Positions 1 through 8,957 of a stretch of DNA of 64,000 bases are shown here, one piece after another. The notes under the pieces were generated by a model. That model searched no databases, was not told the origin of the DNA, and was given only the letters and a program-made list of their open reading frames with translations. Source of the DNA: an uncultured Lachnospiraceae bacterium (GTDB lineage Bacteria > Bacillota > Clostridia > Lachnospirales > Lachnospiraceae); contig CAKRWT010000001.1 in assembly GCA_934418125.1 (NCBI GenBank), positions 62,001 to 126,000 of the forward strand. Direction: 5' to 3'. The position numbers were made by a program, and so were the translations under genes. The number at the start of each line of letters is the position of its first letter. The stretch's first letter is position 1.

Positions 1-975
1 CCCGCAACACATTTGCATTACTATACTTCCCCATAGTTCCCTTCTAGATACTATAAAGAATCTCTCCATCAAATTATTCCATTGATTTCTCTGTTGTTTT
101 GTACCTGCTATAACTTCTCCCCAACTTGCTGATTCATCGATTGGCTGTCTACTATAGTCATACTGACGGTGGCTATATGAATTTTCTTTCTTATTATCAA
201 TCTTACTACAATGTACTCCTTCACTTCCATATCCGGTATTTCGTACCTTGGAAAGAGTAGGAAAAATCATATATTTATTTTCAAAAATTTGGTACATAGC
301 ATAAGCGAGGTCCACAGTAAGTACTTTCTCACCCTCTAAGAGCATATTAGTATACTCCACCATGCCCTTAATAAAATTGCAATACTGATTTTTACTTATA
401 TGGTATAGCTTAATCATTTTCTTATTATCATACAGATAATTTTCGAACTGTTTAATATTAATCTGTTGAAGCATTATTTCTTCTTTACTACGCCATGTCC
501 CATATCCCCATGCAGAAAAATAGCTTTCAATAAACAATACGTTGTTACCCCCTGCCTTCCAATCAATAGGGTAAGAATAACCTGATACAGCAACAACATC
601 CATATCCTGCTCATACTTTGTCAAACATTTGTCCATATATTCCAGGTAATCTTTTGAAAATTCATTGTCATCTTCTGTGAAAATATAACAACTATGGTTT
701 TCATATACCTTTTCTCTCAATAATTTGTAATTGCCATACCATCCTTGATTGCTTGTTTGCTCAAGTATAATAACCTTGGCAAAACCATCAATTCCCGCAT
801 GCAAATATTCTTTAATCTGTTTATATCCATCCCAGTGTTTCTCTAGTAACGGATAATCCAAACTAATGTACAGTTCTGTGTATATCGCATATTCGTTATT
901 TTGTAAAGATGTTATACATCTTTTAAGTTTGTCTGCCCGACATAAAGTCGGAATTATAACTGGTGCATATATCAT
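1..975 (-). CDS. Glycosyltransferase, GT2-like, 3' end beyond window
   Basis: From the ATG at 975 the frame is open for 325 codons to base 1, so the C-terminus is missing. The N-terminus (MIYAPVIIPTLCRADKL) is the first strand and nucleotide-binding loop of a GT-A fold, and residues 100-107 (TEDDNEFS) give the acidic metal/nucleotide-binding cluster expected of GT2-type enzymes. No membrane segment is seen in the visible part, so it is probably a cytoplasmic or peripheral transferase of the repeat-unit assembly line. The start lies one base after the TAA of the upstream gene, with AAGGA 11 bases before it, which suggests translational coupling. The sugar and linkage cannot be read from the sequence. 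Confidence 0.8.
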   Translation of the reverse strand, partial: MIYAPVIIPTLCRADKLKRCITSLQNNEYAIYTELYISLDYPLLEKHWDGYKQIKEYLHAGIDGFAKVIILEQTSNQGWYGNYKLLREKVYENHSCYIFTEDDNEFSKDYLEYMDKCLTKYEQDMDVVAVSGYSYPIDWKAGGNNVLFIESYFSAWGYGTWRSKEEIMLQQINIKQFENYLYDNKKMIKLYHISKNQYCNFIKGMVEYTNMLLEGEKVLTVDLAYAMYQIFENKYMIFPTLSKVRNTGYGSEGVHCSKIDNKKENSYSHRQYDYSRQPIDESASWGEVIAGTKQQRNQWNNLMERFFIVSRRELWGSIVMQMCCG

Positions 976-976
976 A

Positions 977-1744
977 TTAGCACTTTTCCTTCATATTCTT
1001 AATTCTCCGACCAACTGCTTTAATCGGTTTCAGTATATAATACCATCCTGGATACAATTCTTTCATACTCCTGTCATCCTGCTGCCGCATTTTTTCAAGA
1101 TTATCAATTTCTGAACTGATTCCCTGGATGCAATCAAATCTGCTGATTATTCTGTCTATATACTGAATTTTCTTATGATATCTTCTACATTTCATCAGGA
1201 AATTATAATCTGCTGTTATACTATAAGACTCGTCGAACCCATATTCTTTCATAACAGCAGTTCTGGTAAAAATAGACTGATGGCAGGGCATTCTTCCGAC
1301 TAACAGAAGTCGCAGCACAATATCTCTACCATGATATGTTTCAACAACTTCTCCCTCTCTTCTTTTGCGAATCACATTTCCAAAATAGATATCAGCTTTC
1401 CTCTGGTCACTCTCTATAAAATCTGCAACATCCTGTAATACTTTTTCATCTGCAAAAGTATCTCCACTATTAAGAAAGAGTAGATACTCCCCATCACATT
1501 TTTGCGTTGCCTGATTCATCGCATTATATAGCCCACTGTCTTTTTCTGAATATACCTTTGTATGAAGCATGTCTATACTCTTATAGACCTTATCCAAAGT
1601 ACTATCTATCGACTTGCCATCCCAAATAATATACTCATAATTGGGATATGTCTGCATCCGTACCGATTCAATTGTATTGTCTATCGTCTCCTCCGCATTG
1701 AGACACACTGTCACAATAGAAAATTTTATCTTGGTATCAGCCAT
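977..1744 (-). CDS. Glycosyltransferase family 2 (WcaE-like subgroup)
   Basis: A 255-residue soluble GT-A enzyme. The N-terminal strand is FSIVTVCLNAEETI, followed by IIWDGKSIDST (residues 39-49) and EKDSGLYNAMN (68-77). NSGD at 92-95 replaces the usual DxD, as is common in the WcaE-type GT2 subgroup. HQS and TADYNFLMK in the second half match the acceptor-side helix of the family. It should add one sugar to the lipid-linked repeat unit at the inner face of the membrane. It starts two bases after the preceding gene (stop at 1747) and is followed after one base by the partial GT. Donor and acceptor are unknown. Confidence 0.85.
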   Translation of the reverse strand: MADTKIKFSIVTVCLNAEETIDNTIESVRMQTYPNYEYIIWDGKSIDSTLDKVYKSIDMLHTKVYSEKDSGLYNAMNQATQKCDGEYLLFLNSGDTFADEKVLQDVADFIESDQRKADIYFGNVIRKRREGEVVETYHGRDIVLRLLLVGRMPCHQSIFTRTAVMKEYGFDESYSITADYNFLMKCRRYHKKIQYIDRIISRFDCIQGISSEIDNLEKMRQQDDRSMKELYPGWYYILKPIKAVGRRIKNMKEKC

Positions 1745-1746
1745 CC

Positions 1747-2724
1747 CTACCTCCCCGTTACTACATGCAGCATCCTAAATAAAATAATAAAAAGCACCGG
1801 GCAGTAAGCAATCAGCACAGAACTTCCCTTCATGGATAGCGGTGTTTTGGCACAATGAAGCAAGGTCAGAAGATGTTCTCTTAAATCCTTAGAAAGTGCT
1901 CTTATAGTCGTCTTATCATATCTCTGGTTACGACACATGGCCGTAATAACTGCTAATTCATACTCCAAATGATAGCTCGTTATTTCCTCAGTCAATTCTG
2001 GATATTTTTCTACTAGATATCGTCTCCACTTCATATATTCTCCAAAAGCCTTTTTATGTCGCTCTGTATATCCAGAACGCGATATGCTGGTAGATCGGAT
2101 ACATCTATTGTACAATGTTTCTTGATACAGAATAACCTTTTGCGACTTTTCCAACAATTGCACAACCATAAAATAGTCTTCCCCAATTGTAACATGTTCG
2201 CAGAAATCAATCCCTTCAAATAACTCTCTGCAAATTAACTTTGCCCACGGTCCACTGTCCAAAATTCTTGTCCCATGCAAATGGTGCATCATCTGACAAC
2301 GCTGTGTCAGTACAATTTCTGTTTTATCCTGTGAAGCTATTGCTTTTACATGCCCCTTTGTATTAACCTCTTTATGCCCGGTACATATCATATCTGCTTT
2401 TTGAGCTTCTGCTACTGCTACAGTAATATATAACATATTACAATCAAGCCAATCATCCGCATCAAGAAACATGATATACTTTCCCTGTGCACTCTTCACT
2501 CCTGCCTTCCGTGCTGCCGCAGGTCCCTGATTCTTTGTCTGAATCAACTTAAATTGTTGATATTGTTCAGTATATTTCTCACATATTTTCTGTGTTCCAT
2601 CAGTAGAACCATCATTTACAAGGATTACTTCATAGTCATGATAATTCTGCCCTAAAATACTCTCAAGGCACTTATCTATATAATTTTGTACATTATACAT
2701 TGGAATAACTATACTAACTTGCAT
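1747..2724 (-). CDS. Glycosyltransferase family 2
   Basis: A 325-residue GT2 enzyme. VSIVIPMYNVQNYIDKCL at the N-terminus, VNDGSTDGT (37-44) and LDADD (87-91) are the classic donor-binding motifs. The last 25 residues are hydrophobic (around 300-322), a likely monotopic membrane anchor. The ATG follows directly on the TAG stop of the SDR gene (TAG-ATG), so it is coupled to it. It resembles capsule and cell-wall transferases such as EpsJ or CpsI in general layout. The sugar specificity is not predictable from sequence alone. Confidence 0.87.
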   Translation of the reverse strand: MQVSIVIPMYNVQNYIDKCLESILGQNYHDYEVILVNDGSTDGTQKICEKYTEQYQQFKLIQTKNQGPAAARKAGVKSAQGKYIMFLDADDWLDCNMLYITVAVAEAQKADMICTGHKEVNTKGHVKAIASQDKTEIVLTQRCQMMHHLHGTRILDSGPWAKLICRELFEGIDFCEHVTIGEDYFMVVQLLEKSQKVILYQETLYNRCIRSTSISRSGYTERHKKAFGEYMKWRRYLVEKYPELTEEITSYHLEYELAVITAMCRNQRYDKTTIRALSKDLREHLLTLLHCAKTPLSMKGSSVLIAYCPVLFIILFRMLHVVTGR

Positions 2725-3642
2725 CTATTTAGCTCTCCGATAATATTCTATTGTTCTTCTAATACCTTCTTCGAATCCAATCTGAGGCTCAAATCCAGTA
2801 TCCTTTGCTAATTCATAAATATTTACGCAAGAACTAAATGCTTTTTCCGATAGTTCTGGCTTATCCCCGATTCCAAGCTCCAGGGCCGGATTAATAATAT
2901 CTCGAATTTTGATGATATAATCTTTAAGCTGTCTGTATATACCACTTCCTATTCCGTAAGTTTTTCCCGCATGACCTTTCTCCCCGATTAATCGCAAGGC
3001 TCTTGCCACTTCCCCTACATACAGAAAGTCCCACATCTGCATTAATAATCCATACTGTGGTCTTTCTCCCTTAAGTAATGTGGTAATAGTATACGTGATA
3101 ATATTGTCGTCTCTTCTGCCTTCCCCATAAGTACTTGGTAAAACCACCCAATTAAATGGAATCTTTAATATTCTTGCATAAGTCTCCAGCATATAATGAG
3201 CAGATGTTTTTGCTGCTCCATACATATCATTAGGTGTCTGTTTTCCATTAGTCTCTATCGTATTATCGCTAAACGCATATTCTGCAACTGTTCCCATTCC
3301 TAAGAAACGTTTCGCTCCAATCCTGGTTGCATACTCTAACATCTCCATAGAAAAATGTATGTTTTCAAGCTGTAACTGTCCATCATTTTTCTGCACAGAT
3401 GACACCCCTGCCCATGCCAAATGATAAAATGCATCTATTTCTTTTTTTTCCTGTTCTAATGCATGATACTCCCTTGAATCATAACCAATTAGTAATAATT
3501 TATCCCGATTTTCCAGCCCTGCAAGCTTCAAAGTATAAACATCCCGTACCAGGGCGATGACTTCGATATTCTGCTGTAACAATTCCCTAACCAACCAGGC
3601 TCCAATAAATCCGGTTCCCCCGGTAACCACAACTCTATTCAT
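2725..3642 (-). CDS. NAD-dependent epimerase/dehydratase (extended SDR), possible NDP-deoxysugar reductase
   Basis: A 305-residue extended short-chain dehydrogenase. The Rossmann glycine motif TGGTGFIG is at residues 7-14, FYHLAWAGV around 71-79, the catalytic Thr/Ser region GMGTVAEY near 117 and the YxxxK motif (YGAAK) near 142. The FYHLAW form is frequent in NDP-4-keto-6-deoxyhexose reductases and CDP-abequose/paratose-type enzymes, so it may make a 6-deoxy or 3,6-dideoxy sugar. A 4-epimerase role is equally possible. It abuts the GtrB-like gene upstream and a GT2 gene downstream with TAG-ATG junctions. It is one of the few nucleotide-sugar enzymes in the window. The family is sure, the reaction is not. 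Confidence 0.8.
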   Translation of the reverse strand: MNRVVVTGGTGFIGAWLVRELLQQNIEVIALVRDVYTLKLAGLENRDKLLLIGYDSREYHALEQEKKEIDAFYHLAWAGVSSVQKNDGQLQLENIHFSMEMLEYATRIGAKRFLGMGTVAEYAFSDNTIETNGKQTPNDMYGAAKTSAHYMLETYARILKIPFNWVVLPSTYGEGRRDDNIITYTITTLLKGERPQYGLLMQMWDFLYVGEVARALRLIGEKGHAGKTYGIGSGIYRQLKDYIIKIRDIINPALELGIGDKPELSEKAFSSCVNIYELAKDTGFEPQIGFEEGIRRTIEYYRRAK

Positions 3643-4617
3643 CTATTCTTCCGTCTGCTTTCCATTTGACATTTCCGGTTTTCTATCCATATTAATTCGT
3701 TCATCCTCAACTACAATGGGATGCGCCATTGTACGAATATTGATATTCAGTATATACTCTCCCAAAAATCCAAGGAAAAAAATCTGAACTCCGCCTACGA
3801 AGAAAATACCAATAATAATCGCCGCCGTACCAACATCATAATAATCCCAGTTAGTCAGTTTAATAATAAGCGTTACAAACGCAATCACAAGACACAATAT
3901 TGCCATTCCAACGCCCAAAAAAGTGGCCATACGCATAATTGCTTTCGTAGAGGAAGTTAACCCCAGCATTGCCACATCATAATATCTCATAAAATTAAAG
4001 CTTGTTTTACCTGCTTTACGAAGTTCCTGTGTATATTCTACTTCTGCTCTTTCAAACCCAAGTTCAGCCACCAATCCCCTTAAATAAGGTAATGGGTCTT
4101 TTAAGTCCCTGAGTATCCTTATAAAAGAAGCATCGTATAAACCAAAACCATCAAACTGATTAATATGTTCCCCTTCTGCCATTTTTGAAATTAACCGGTA
4201 ATATATTTCACGTATGCCATACATAAGTTTATTCTCTTTACTTTTGGCTTTAATTCCTGTTACAATTTTATATCCGGCTTCCCACTTTTCTACAAACTGT
4301 GGTATTATCTCCGGCGGATCCTGCATATCCGCATAAAGCATTACCGCGCAATCCCCCTCTGCTTGTGACAATCCATAAAAGGAAGACTTTGAAAACCCAA
4401 AATTAGTTGCATTAAATATTGCCTGTACCCTCTTATCACTCCTGCACAACTCTCTAATCAGCACTCGTGTATTGTCCCTGGAGGCATTATCAATAAAAAG
4501 AAGCTGCATTTCATATTCTTTCAACTGACTTGTAAAGACATCCGAAACCCGTTTATAAATGGACATTATATTCTTTTCTTCATTATATGTGGGAATTACC
4601 ACTGTTATAGTCTTCAT
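3643..4617 (-). CDS. Polyisoprenyl-phosphate glycosyltransferase (GtrB/DPM1-like GT2)
   Basis: 324 residues: a GT2 catalytic domain (ITVVIPTYNEEKNI at the start, YADMQDPPE near residue 95) followed by two strong C-terminal membrane helices (about 225-300), the typical architecture of GtrB/ArnC-type enzymes. These transfer a sugar from an NDP-donor to undecaprenyl phosphate on the cytoplasmic side. The monophosphate-linked sugar is then flipped and used outside by GT-C enzymes. A second gene of nearly the same length and layout (6449-7405) lies just upstream beyond the ABC transporter, so the two are paralogues flanking it. The start has AAGGATG eight bases upstream. The sugar is unknown (glucose is common in the family). 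Confidence 0.87.
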   Translation of the reverse strand: MKTITVVIPTYNEEKNIMSIYKRVSDVFTSQLKEYEMQLLFIDNASRDNTRVLIRELCRSDKRVQAIFNATNFGFSKSSFYGLSQAEGDCAVMLYADMQDPPEIIPQFVEKWEAGYKIVTGIKAKSKENKLMYGIREIYYRLISKMAEGEHINQFDGFGLYDASFIRILRDLKDPLPYLRGLVAELGFERAEVEYTQELRKAGKTSFNFMRYYDVAMLGLTSSTKAIMRMATFLGVGMAILCLVIAFVTLIIKLTNWDYYDVGTAAIIIGIFFVGGVQIFFLGFLGEYILNINIRTMAHPIVVEDERINMDRKPEMSNGKQTEE

Positions 4618-4644
4618 ACTATTGACATCCTTATATGCTTTTTT

Positions 4645-6426
4645 CTACTGATTCAGTACCTCTTGTTTATTTCGAAGAATTACCTGTCCATTGGAAACTT
4701 CATATATTTTATCACAGTTACGTATTGTAGACAAACGATGTGCCACAATAATCAACGTTTTTCTACCATGCAAAGCATCTATGGCCTCCATTACTGCAGT
4801 CTCGGTTTCTGTATCAAGTGCCGATGTTGCCTCATCCAATATCAAAATACTGGGGTCATAATATAATGCCCTTGCAATGGCAATTCTCTGTCGTTGTCCA
4901 CCTGAAAATTTAATTCCCCGCTCTCCTACTATCGTATCCAGACCATTTTCCAATTTCTCTACTACGCTTTTAAGCTGGGCTTGTTCCAAGGCTTGCCAGA
5001 TTCGCTCCTCGCTCTGCTCCTCTTCCGCAATTCCAAATGCAATATTATTTCTAATAGTATCATCTATTAAGAATACTGTCTGTGGAACATATCCCACCAT
5101 TTTTGACCAAATATCCGGTATTTCATAAATATCATGTCCGTCGACCAGTATCTGCCCCTTTTCTGGTTTTAACAGTCCGAGTATAACGTCTGCCAAGGTT
5201 GTTTTTCCTGCACCTGAACCTCCAATAAAAGCTATCGCTTCTCCCTTATAAATATTCAAGGAAAGATTCTTAAGTACCAGTGGCAAATTCTGCTGATAAC
5301 GCCATGACACATTGTTAATTTCTATCCTGTCATGCATACACTCTTCATCTATAGTATAAACAGAATTGTTTTCCATCTCACCCTGACAATATTCTCTTGC
5401 AGCCGTAATATTCTCATATGCAGCCTCCAAAGCCACTCTATTATAAACCATTCCATTGATATATCCGGCTATATTGGAAATGGAAGGCAGAATCCGAACC
5501 GCCGCAACAGCAAGTGCACCTAAGACGGAAACATAATCTGCCTGAGAACCGGCATCCTTCATACTGATACATACTAATATTACCAAACTACCAAGAAAGA
5601 CCGTTTCCACAAGCCGATTTGGCGTTTTACTGATGAAAAGATATGTATTATTACATTTACATGCTTTCTCAGATGCCTTCTCATACTGCTTCAGAAAATT
5701 CTTCTGCCTGCGCATAACCATAATCTCTTTAATTCCATTAACTGCCTGATACGCACTTTGCTGTCTCATAGCAAATGCTTCTCTTGTTTCCACCCCGCAG
5801 GAACTTATCTTTTTCTTAAATCCAAGCACAATCAGTAACGCTGTGACTCCAGATACAAATAATAAGCAGATTGCTATAAATGGATTTAAACAAATAACAA
5901 AAACTCCTATAAAAACACAAGTTAATGCTTCTGCACAAAATCCGGATACACTGTCTAAAATGGTTGCAATCGCAGAAATATCACTGGTTACTCCTCTTAA
6001 TACCTCTGCACTGTTAATATTCAGGAAATAAGTATATGGTCTTTTTAAATAAGAAGAGAGCATCTCTATAGAAATATCCTTTTCTAATGTATTACGATAA
6101 TTAATCTGAAAACGATTTACCAGAAGAATCATTGTGTTCTTCAGAATATAAACTACTACAATAAGACCTCCTACCAGATATACGATTTTATCTGTATCCT
6201 GGATACGTAAGATTTTCATCACATATATCACATACTGATTCTGCAGAATCACATCCGGCTCTAACATTGCAACGATAAAAGGGATAACTACACTAACCCC
6301 CAGCATCTCAAGCAAAGAAACCAATAGCAGTAAAAAAAATAACAGAATTCCCTGTTGCTTTTGCTTTTTATTCAAAATTGCCACCAATTTCTTAATCATG
6401 TCTTGAAATGTTCGCAAGTTTTGCAT
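4645..6426 (-). CDS. ABC transporter, fused permease-ATPase (PglK/MsbA-like glycolipid flippase), no. 1 from left
   Basis: A 593-residue half-transporter with six membrane helices (about 25-320) and a C-terminal ATPase. Walker A is GGSGAGKTT (402-410), the Q-loop GYVPQ lies near 446, the signature FSGGQRQRIAIARAL starts at 507, Walker B ILILDEATSALD at 527 and the H-loop VAHRLSTI near 561. All are intact, so it should be active as a homodimer. PglK and similar proteins flip undecaprenyl-diphosphate-linked oligosaccharides, and the GtrB and GT neighbours fit a lipid-linked sugar as cargo. It has a GGAGG ribosome-binding site. Three other genes of the same family occur in this window (13489, 23781, 42343). 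A drug exporter is unlikely in this setting. Confidence 0.9.
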   Translation of the reverse strand: MQNLRTFQDMIKKLVAILNKKQKQQGILLFFLLLLVSLLEMLGVSVVIPFIVAMLEPDVILQNQYVIYVMKILRIQDTDKIVYLVGGLIVVVYILKNTMILLVNRFQINYRNTLEKDISIEMLSSYLKRPYTYFLNINSAEVLRGVTSDISAIATILDSVSGFCAEALTCVFIGVFVICLNPFIAICLLFVSGVTALLIVLGFKKKISSCGVETREAFAMRQQSAYQAVNGIKEIMVMRRQKNFLKQYEKASEKACKCNNTYLFISKTPNRLVETVFLGSLVILVCISMKDAGSQADYVSVLGALAVAAVRILPSISNIAGYINGMVYNRVALEAAYENITAAREYCQGEMENNSVYTIDEECMHDRIEINNVSWRYQQNLPLVLKNLSLNIYKGEAIAFIGGSGAGKTTLADVILGLLKPEKGQILVDGHDIYEIPDIWSKMVGYVPQTVFLIDDTIRNNIAFGIAEEEQSEERIWQALEQAQLKSVVEKLENGLDTIVGERGIKFSGGQRQRIAIARALYYDPSILILDEATSALDTETETAVMEAIDALHGRKTLIIVAHRLSTIRNCDKIYEVSNGQVILRNKQEVLNQ

Positions 6427-6448
6427 CTAAAACCTCCAAAAATATCTT

Positions 6449-7405
6449 CTAATTTTCTGTTTTCTCTTCAAAATTAAGTCTTTTTTCTTCCACCACAAGT
6501 GGTCGATGAATAACTCTTGTATTAATGTTAAGAATATATTCCCCAATTAATCCAATAAAGAAAAGTTGTACAGAGCCTATCAAATATACTCCAATAATCA
6601 GTGGCGTATTTCCCGATTGAATTCCATACCAGTTACAAATCTTCATAATAAAATAAATAATTGCTACAACTAGGCTAACAGCAGATGATATAAATCCTAA
6701 AAAAGTAGCCAACCGGAGTCCTACCTTCGTATAGGATGTAAAGCTTAACATAGCTGCATCATATAAACTGTAAAAATTATTATGAGTCTTCCCGGCACGT
6801 CGCTTCGCCTGCTCGTACTCAATTTCAATCCGATTAAATCCATGCCCATATTCAGCCACAATTCCACGCAAAAACGGAATTGGATCATCTAATTCTCGAA
6901 GTAAATCTATAAATGTCTTATCGTATAAACCAAAGCCCGTAAAATGCTCTATCATCTGTGTTGTCGACATATTCTTAATCAGTTTATAATAAACAGACCT
7001 CATAAAATAAATAACCGGATTTTCTTTACTGCTTGTCTTAATACCACTGACAATTTTATGCCCTTTTTCCCATTCCTCCACAAATCTCGGTAATAATTCC
7101 ACCGGATCCTGAAAATCGCAACACATAGATATAGTACAGTCTCCTGTCGTCTGGCACATCCCATAAAATGGCGAATTGAATTGCCCAAAATTGGTCACAT
7201 TAAAAATAGCTTTTACCTTCTTATTCCGTGCACATATTTGCTCTAATTTATCCCTTGTACCATCTGTTGAACAATTATCAATAAACAGTATCTCGTAGTC
7301 ATACCGGCTAAGAGCCTCTTTCATTACGTTCTCTACTGCAAAACTCATTGGTTCCACATTCTCCACTTCATTATAACATGGAATCAATACACTTATTTTT
7401 TTCAT
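6449..7405 (-). CDS. Polyisoprenyl-phosphate glycosyltransferase (GtrB/DPM1-like GT2)
   Basis: 318 residues from the chosen ATG at 7405. A six-codon longer version starts at 7423, but the family normally begins with MKKISVLIPCYNE, and GAAGGG precedes the inner ATG. The GT2 domain has DNCSTDGT and CCDFQDPVE near residue 95, where the first Asp of the usual DADLQDPPE is replaced by Cys. Two C-terminal membrane helices (about 225-300) complete the GtrB layout. The expected product is undecaprenyl-phosphate-sugar for an extracytoplasmic transferase. The next two genes downstream in coordinate (7434, 8958) encode candidate GT-C proteins, which would be the natural users. It is a paralogue of 3643-4617. 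Confidence 0.87.
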   Translation of the reverse strand: MKKISVLIPCYNEVENVEPMSFAVENVMKEALSRYDYEILFIDNCSTDGTRDKLEQICARNKKVKAIFNVTNFGQFNSPFYGMCQTTGDCTISMCCDFQDPVELLPRFVEEWEKGHKIVSGIKTSSKENPVIYFMRSVYYKLIKNMSTTQMIEHFTGFGLYDKTFIDLLRELDDPIPFLRGIVAEYGHGFNRIEIEYEQAKRRAGKTHNNFYSLYDAAMLSFTSYTKVGLRLATFLGFISSAVSLVVAIIYFIMKICNWYGIQSGNTPLIIGVYLIGSVQLFFIGLIGEYILNINTRVIHRPLVVEEKRLNFEEKTEN

Positions 7406-7433
7406 CTGCAATGACCCTTCCATTCTTTTACAC

Positions 7434-8942
7434 CTATTCTAATTTATTGATATCATATACATATACTGCTCTTTTCCCATAAAAGTCTGCTATTGTTCTA
7501 TTTGCATATTCCTCATCCGGATTATAATATCCTTCATAAAACTGTGGATTCATCATACAAGTCATATCTTCCACTTTATTTACATAAATTTCCACTATAT
7601 CATCATCACTTTGTGCAATTTCTTGATAGATACCCATACAATAATCAGAGTATTTCCGATATTCTCCTTTACTCCAGTCCACATATTCTTTGATAACCGG
7701 GATATTCAACATATCATTTCTGTTCATAACAAGCATACAAACAATTAGCAAAATTACGCATACCTTTACATCTCTGTTTTGATAAATCTTTTCTATTTGT
7801 GGGTACTTTTCATGAACCCATCCTCGCACATAAAGAAGTGCTAACAAAAGAAATATATAGAAGGCCATGTCTGATATAAAATTCCCTCTATTTAAAATAA
7901 TATAACATTCATATCCATATCCTAATATTGTCGGAAAAATAATACCTGCTACAAAGCCCAATAATACAAAGATAAAAACTAATGGCAACATAAATTTAAA
8001 TCTAATCTTACTATTATCCACCTCACAATGAAATATAAAAACAACCATCGCTGTTACAATAATCCAAAAGACCGGGTTATGTAAAAACGTTTCCCATCGC
8101 TCCAAAGTATATCGTGCTGATTTTATTACCGCATTTATTAACACACCTGTTGTAACTGGCTCTCCTGCACGGATATAATTCCCTGGGGCAATTCCGTTTA
8201 GAATCGCCCCAACTAATGTTGTAGTCATTACTATAATTGCTTCTCTCTTTTTCTTCCGTACAAAAAATCCCCACACGAATGAAATGACATATAGAGAACA
8301 GCAAAATGCTGCAATACTTAACGTTCCACCGCTTCCCAAGAATCCTAACAATGCAGAAAGAGTAATTACCAGCGTTCTCTTCTTTCTATCTTCCAAATAA
8401 CAGCCATAAATTGCCAGGCTAAATCCAATTAAAATCATAGAACTAATAAGAAGATACTGTACCGAGGTAATAAACCAATAAAAATCATCATGGTCTGAAT
8501 AGTAAATTAATCCATTAAATAATGCTAATACTAAACAATACAATGGCAACACTTCTCTTTTCTTCCACTGCATTATCTTACATGCTATCACATATACTAA
8601 AAGCAGCAATGAAATATAAAAAATAATCAGACTGCAAAATTCAAAAGCTCTAATACCACGTATCTGGCAGTTAATTAAACCCGAAAAAAAATGTCCCAAA
8701 AAACTGGATGTATAGCATCCCGTAAACGTTTTATAATATTCTACGGTCATTTTTAATGACATTGTTAAAAGATTATAGCCTTGTGATAACAGATTCTGCG
8801 CACAGGAAGCATAAGTAAAATCATCCTGACACGGATATGAATACTGAGTAATTACAAGAGACGGCAATACTAATATAATCGCAACAATCCCGTATAATAA
8901 GCTTCTCATAAATCGTTTGCATTTTTCATTCGGCATCTTCAT
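7434..8942 (-). CDS. Polytopic membrane protein, DUF6056/GT-C-like
   Basis: 502 residues with about ten hydrophobic segments. After the first helix comes PCQDDFTYAS, an acidic pair on the first outside loop. GT-C glycosyltransferases use such an Asp/Glu there as catalytic base or metal ligand. The C-terminal 90 residues are soluble (VDWSKGEYRKYSDYC onward), as in many GT-C enzymes. It looks like the DUF6056 family, whose members are often found beside GtrB genes. I infer an extracytoplasmic transferase using the undecaprenyl-phosphate-sugar made by the adjacent GtrB-like protein. A similar protein occurs at 33866-35227. The biochemical function of the family is, to my knowledge, not established. 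Confidence 0.7.
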   Translation of the reverse strand: MKMPNEKCKRFMRSLLYGIVAIILVLPSLVITQYSYPCQDDFTYASCAQNLLSQGYNLLTMSLKMTVEYYKTFTGCYTSSFLGHFFSGLINCQIRGIRAFEFCSLIIFYISLLLLVYVIACKIMQWKKREVLPLYCLVLALFNGLIYYSDHDDFYWFITSVQYLLISSMILIGFSLAIYGCYLEDRKKRTLVITLSALLGFLGSGGTLSIAAFCCSLYVISFVWGFFVRKKKREAIIVMTTTLVGAILNGIAPGNYIRAGEPVTTGVLINAVIKSARYTLERWETFLHNPVFWIIVTAMVVFIFHCEVDNSKIRFKFMLPLVFIFVLLGFVAGIIFPTILGYGYECYIILNRGNFISDMAFYIFLLLALLYVRGWVHEKYPQIEKIYQNRDVKVCVILLIVCMLVMNRNDMLNIPVIKEYVDWSKGEYRKYSDYCMGIYQEIAQSDDDIVEIYVNKVEDMTCMMNPQFYEGYYNPDEEYANRTIADFYGKRAVYVYDINKLE

Positions 8943-8957
8943 ATCATCGTTTCCTAT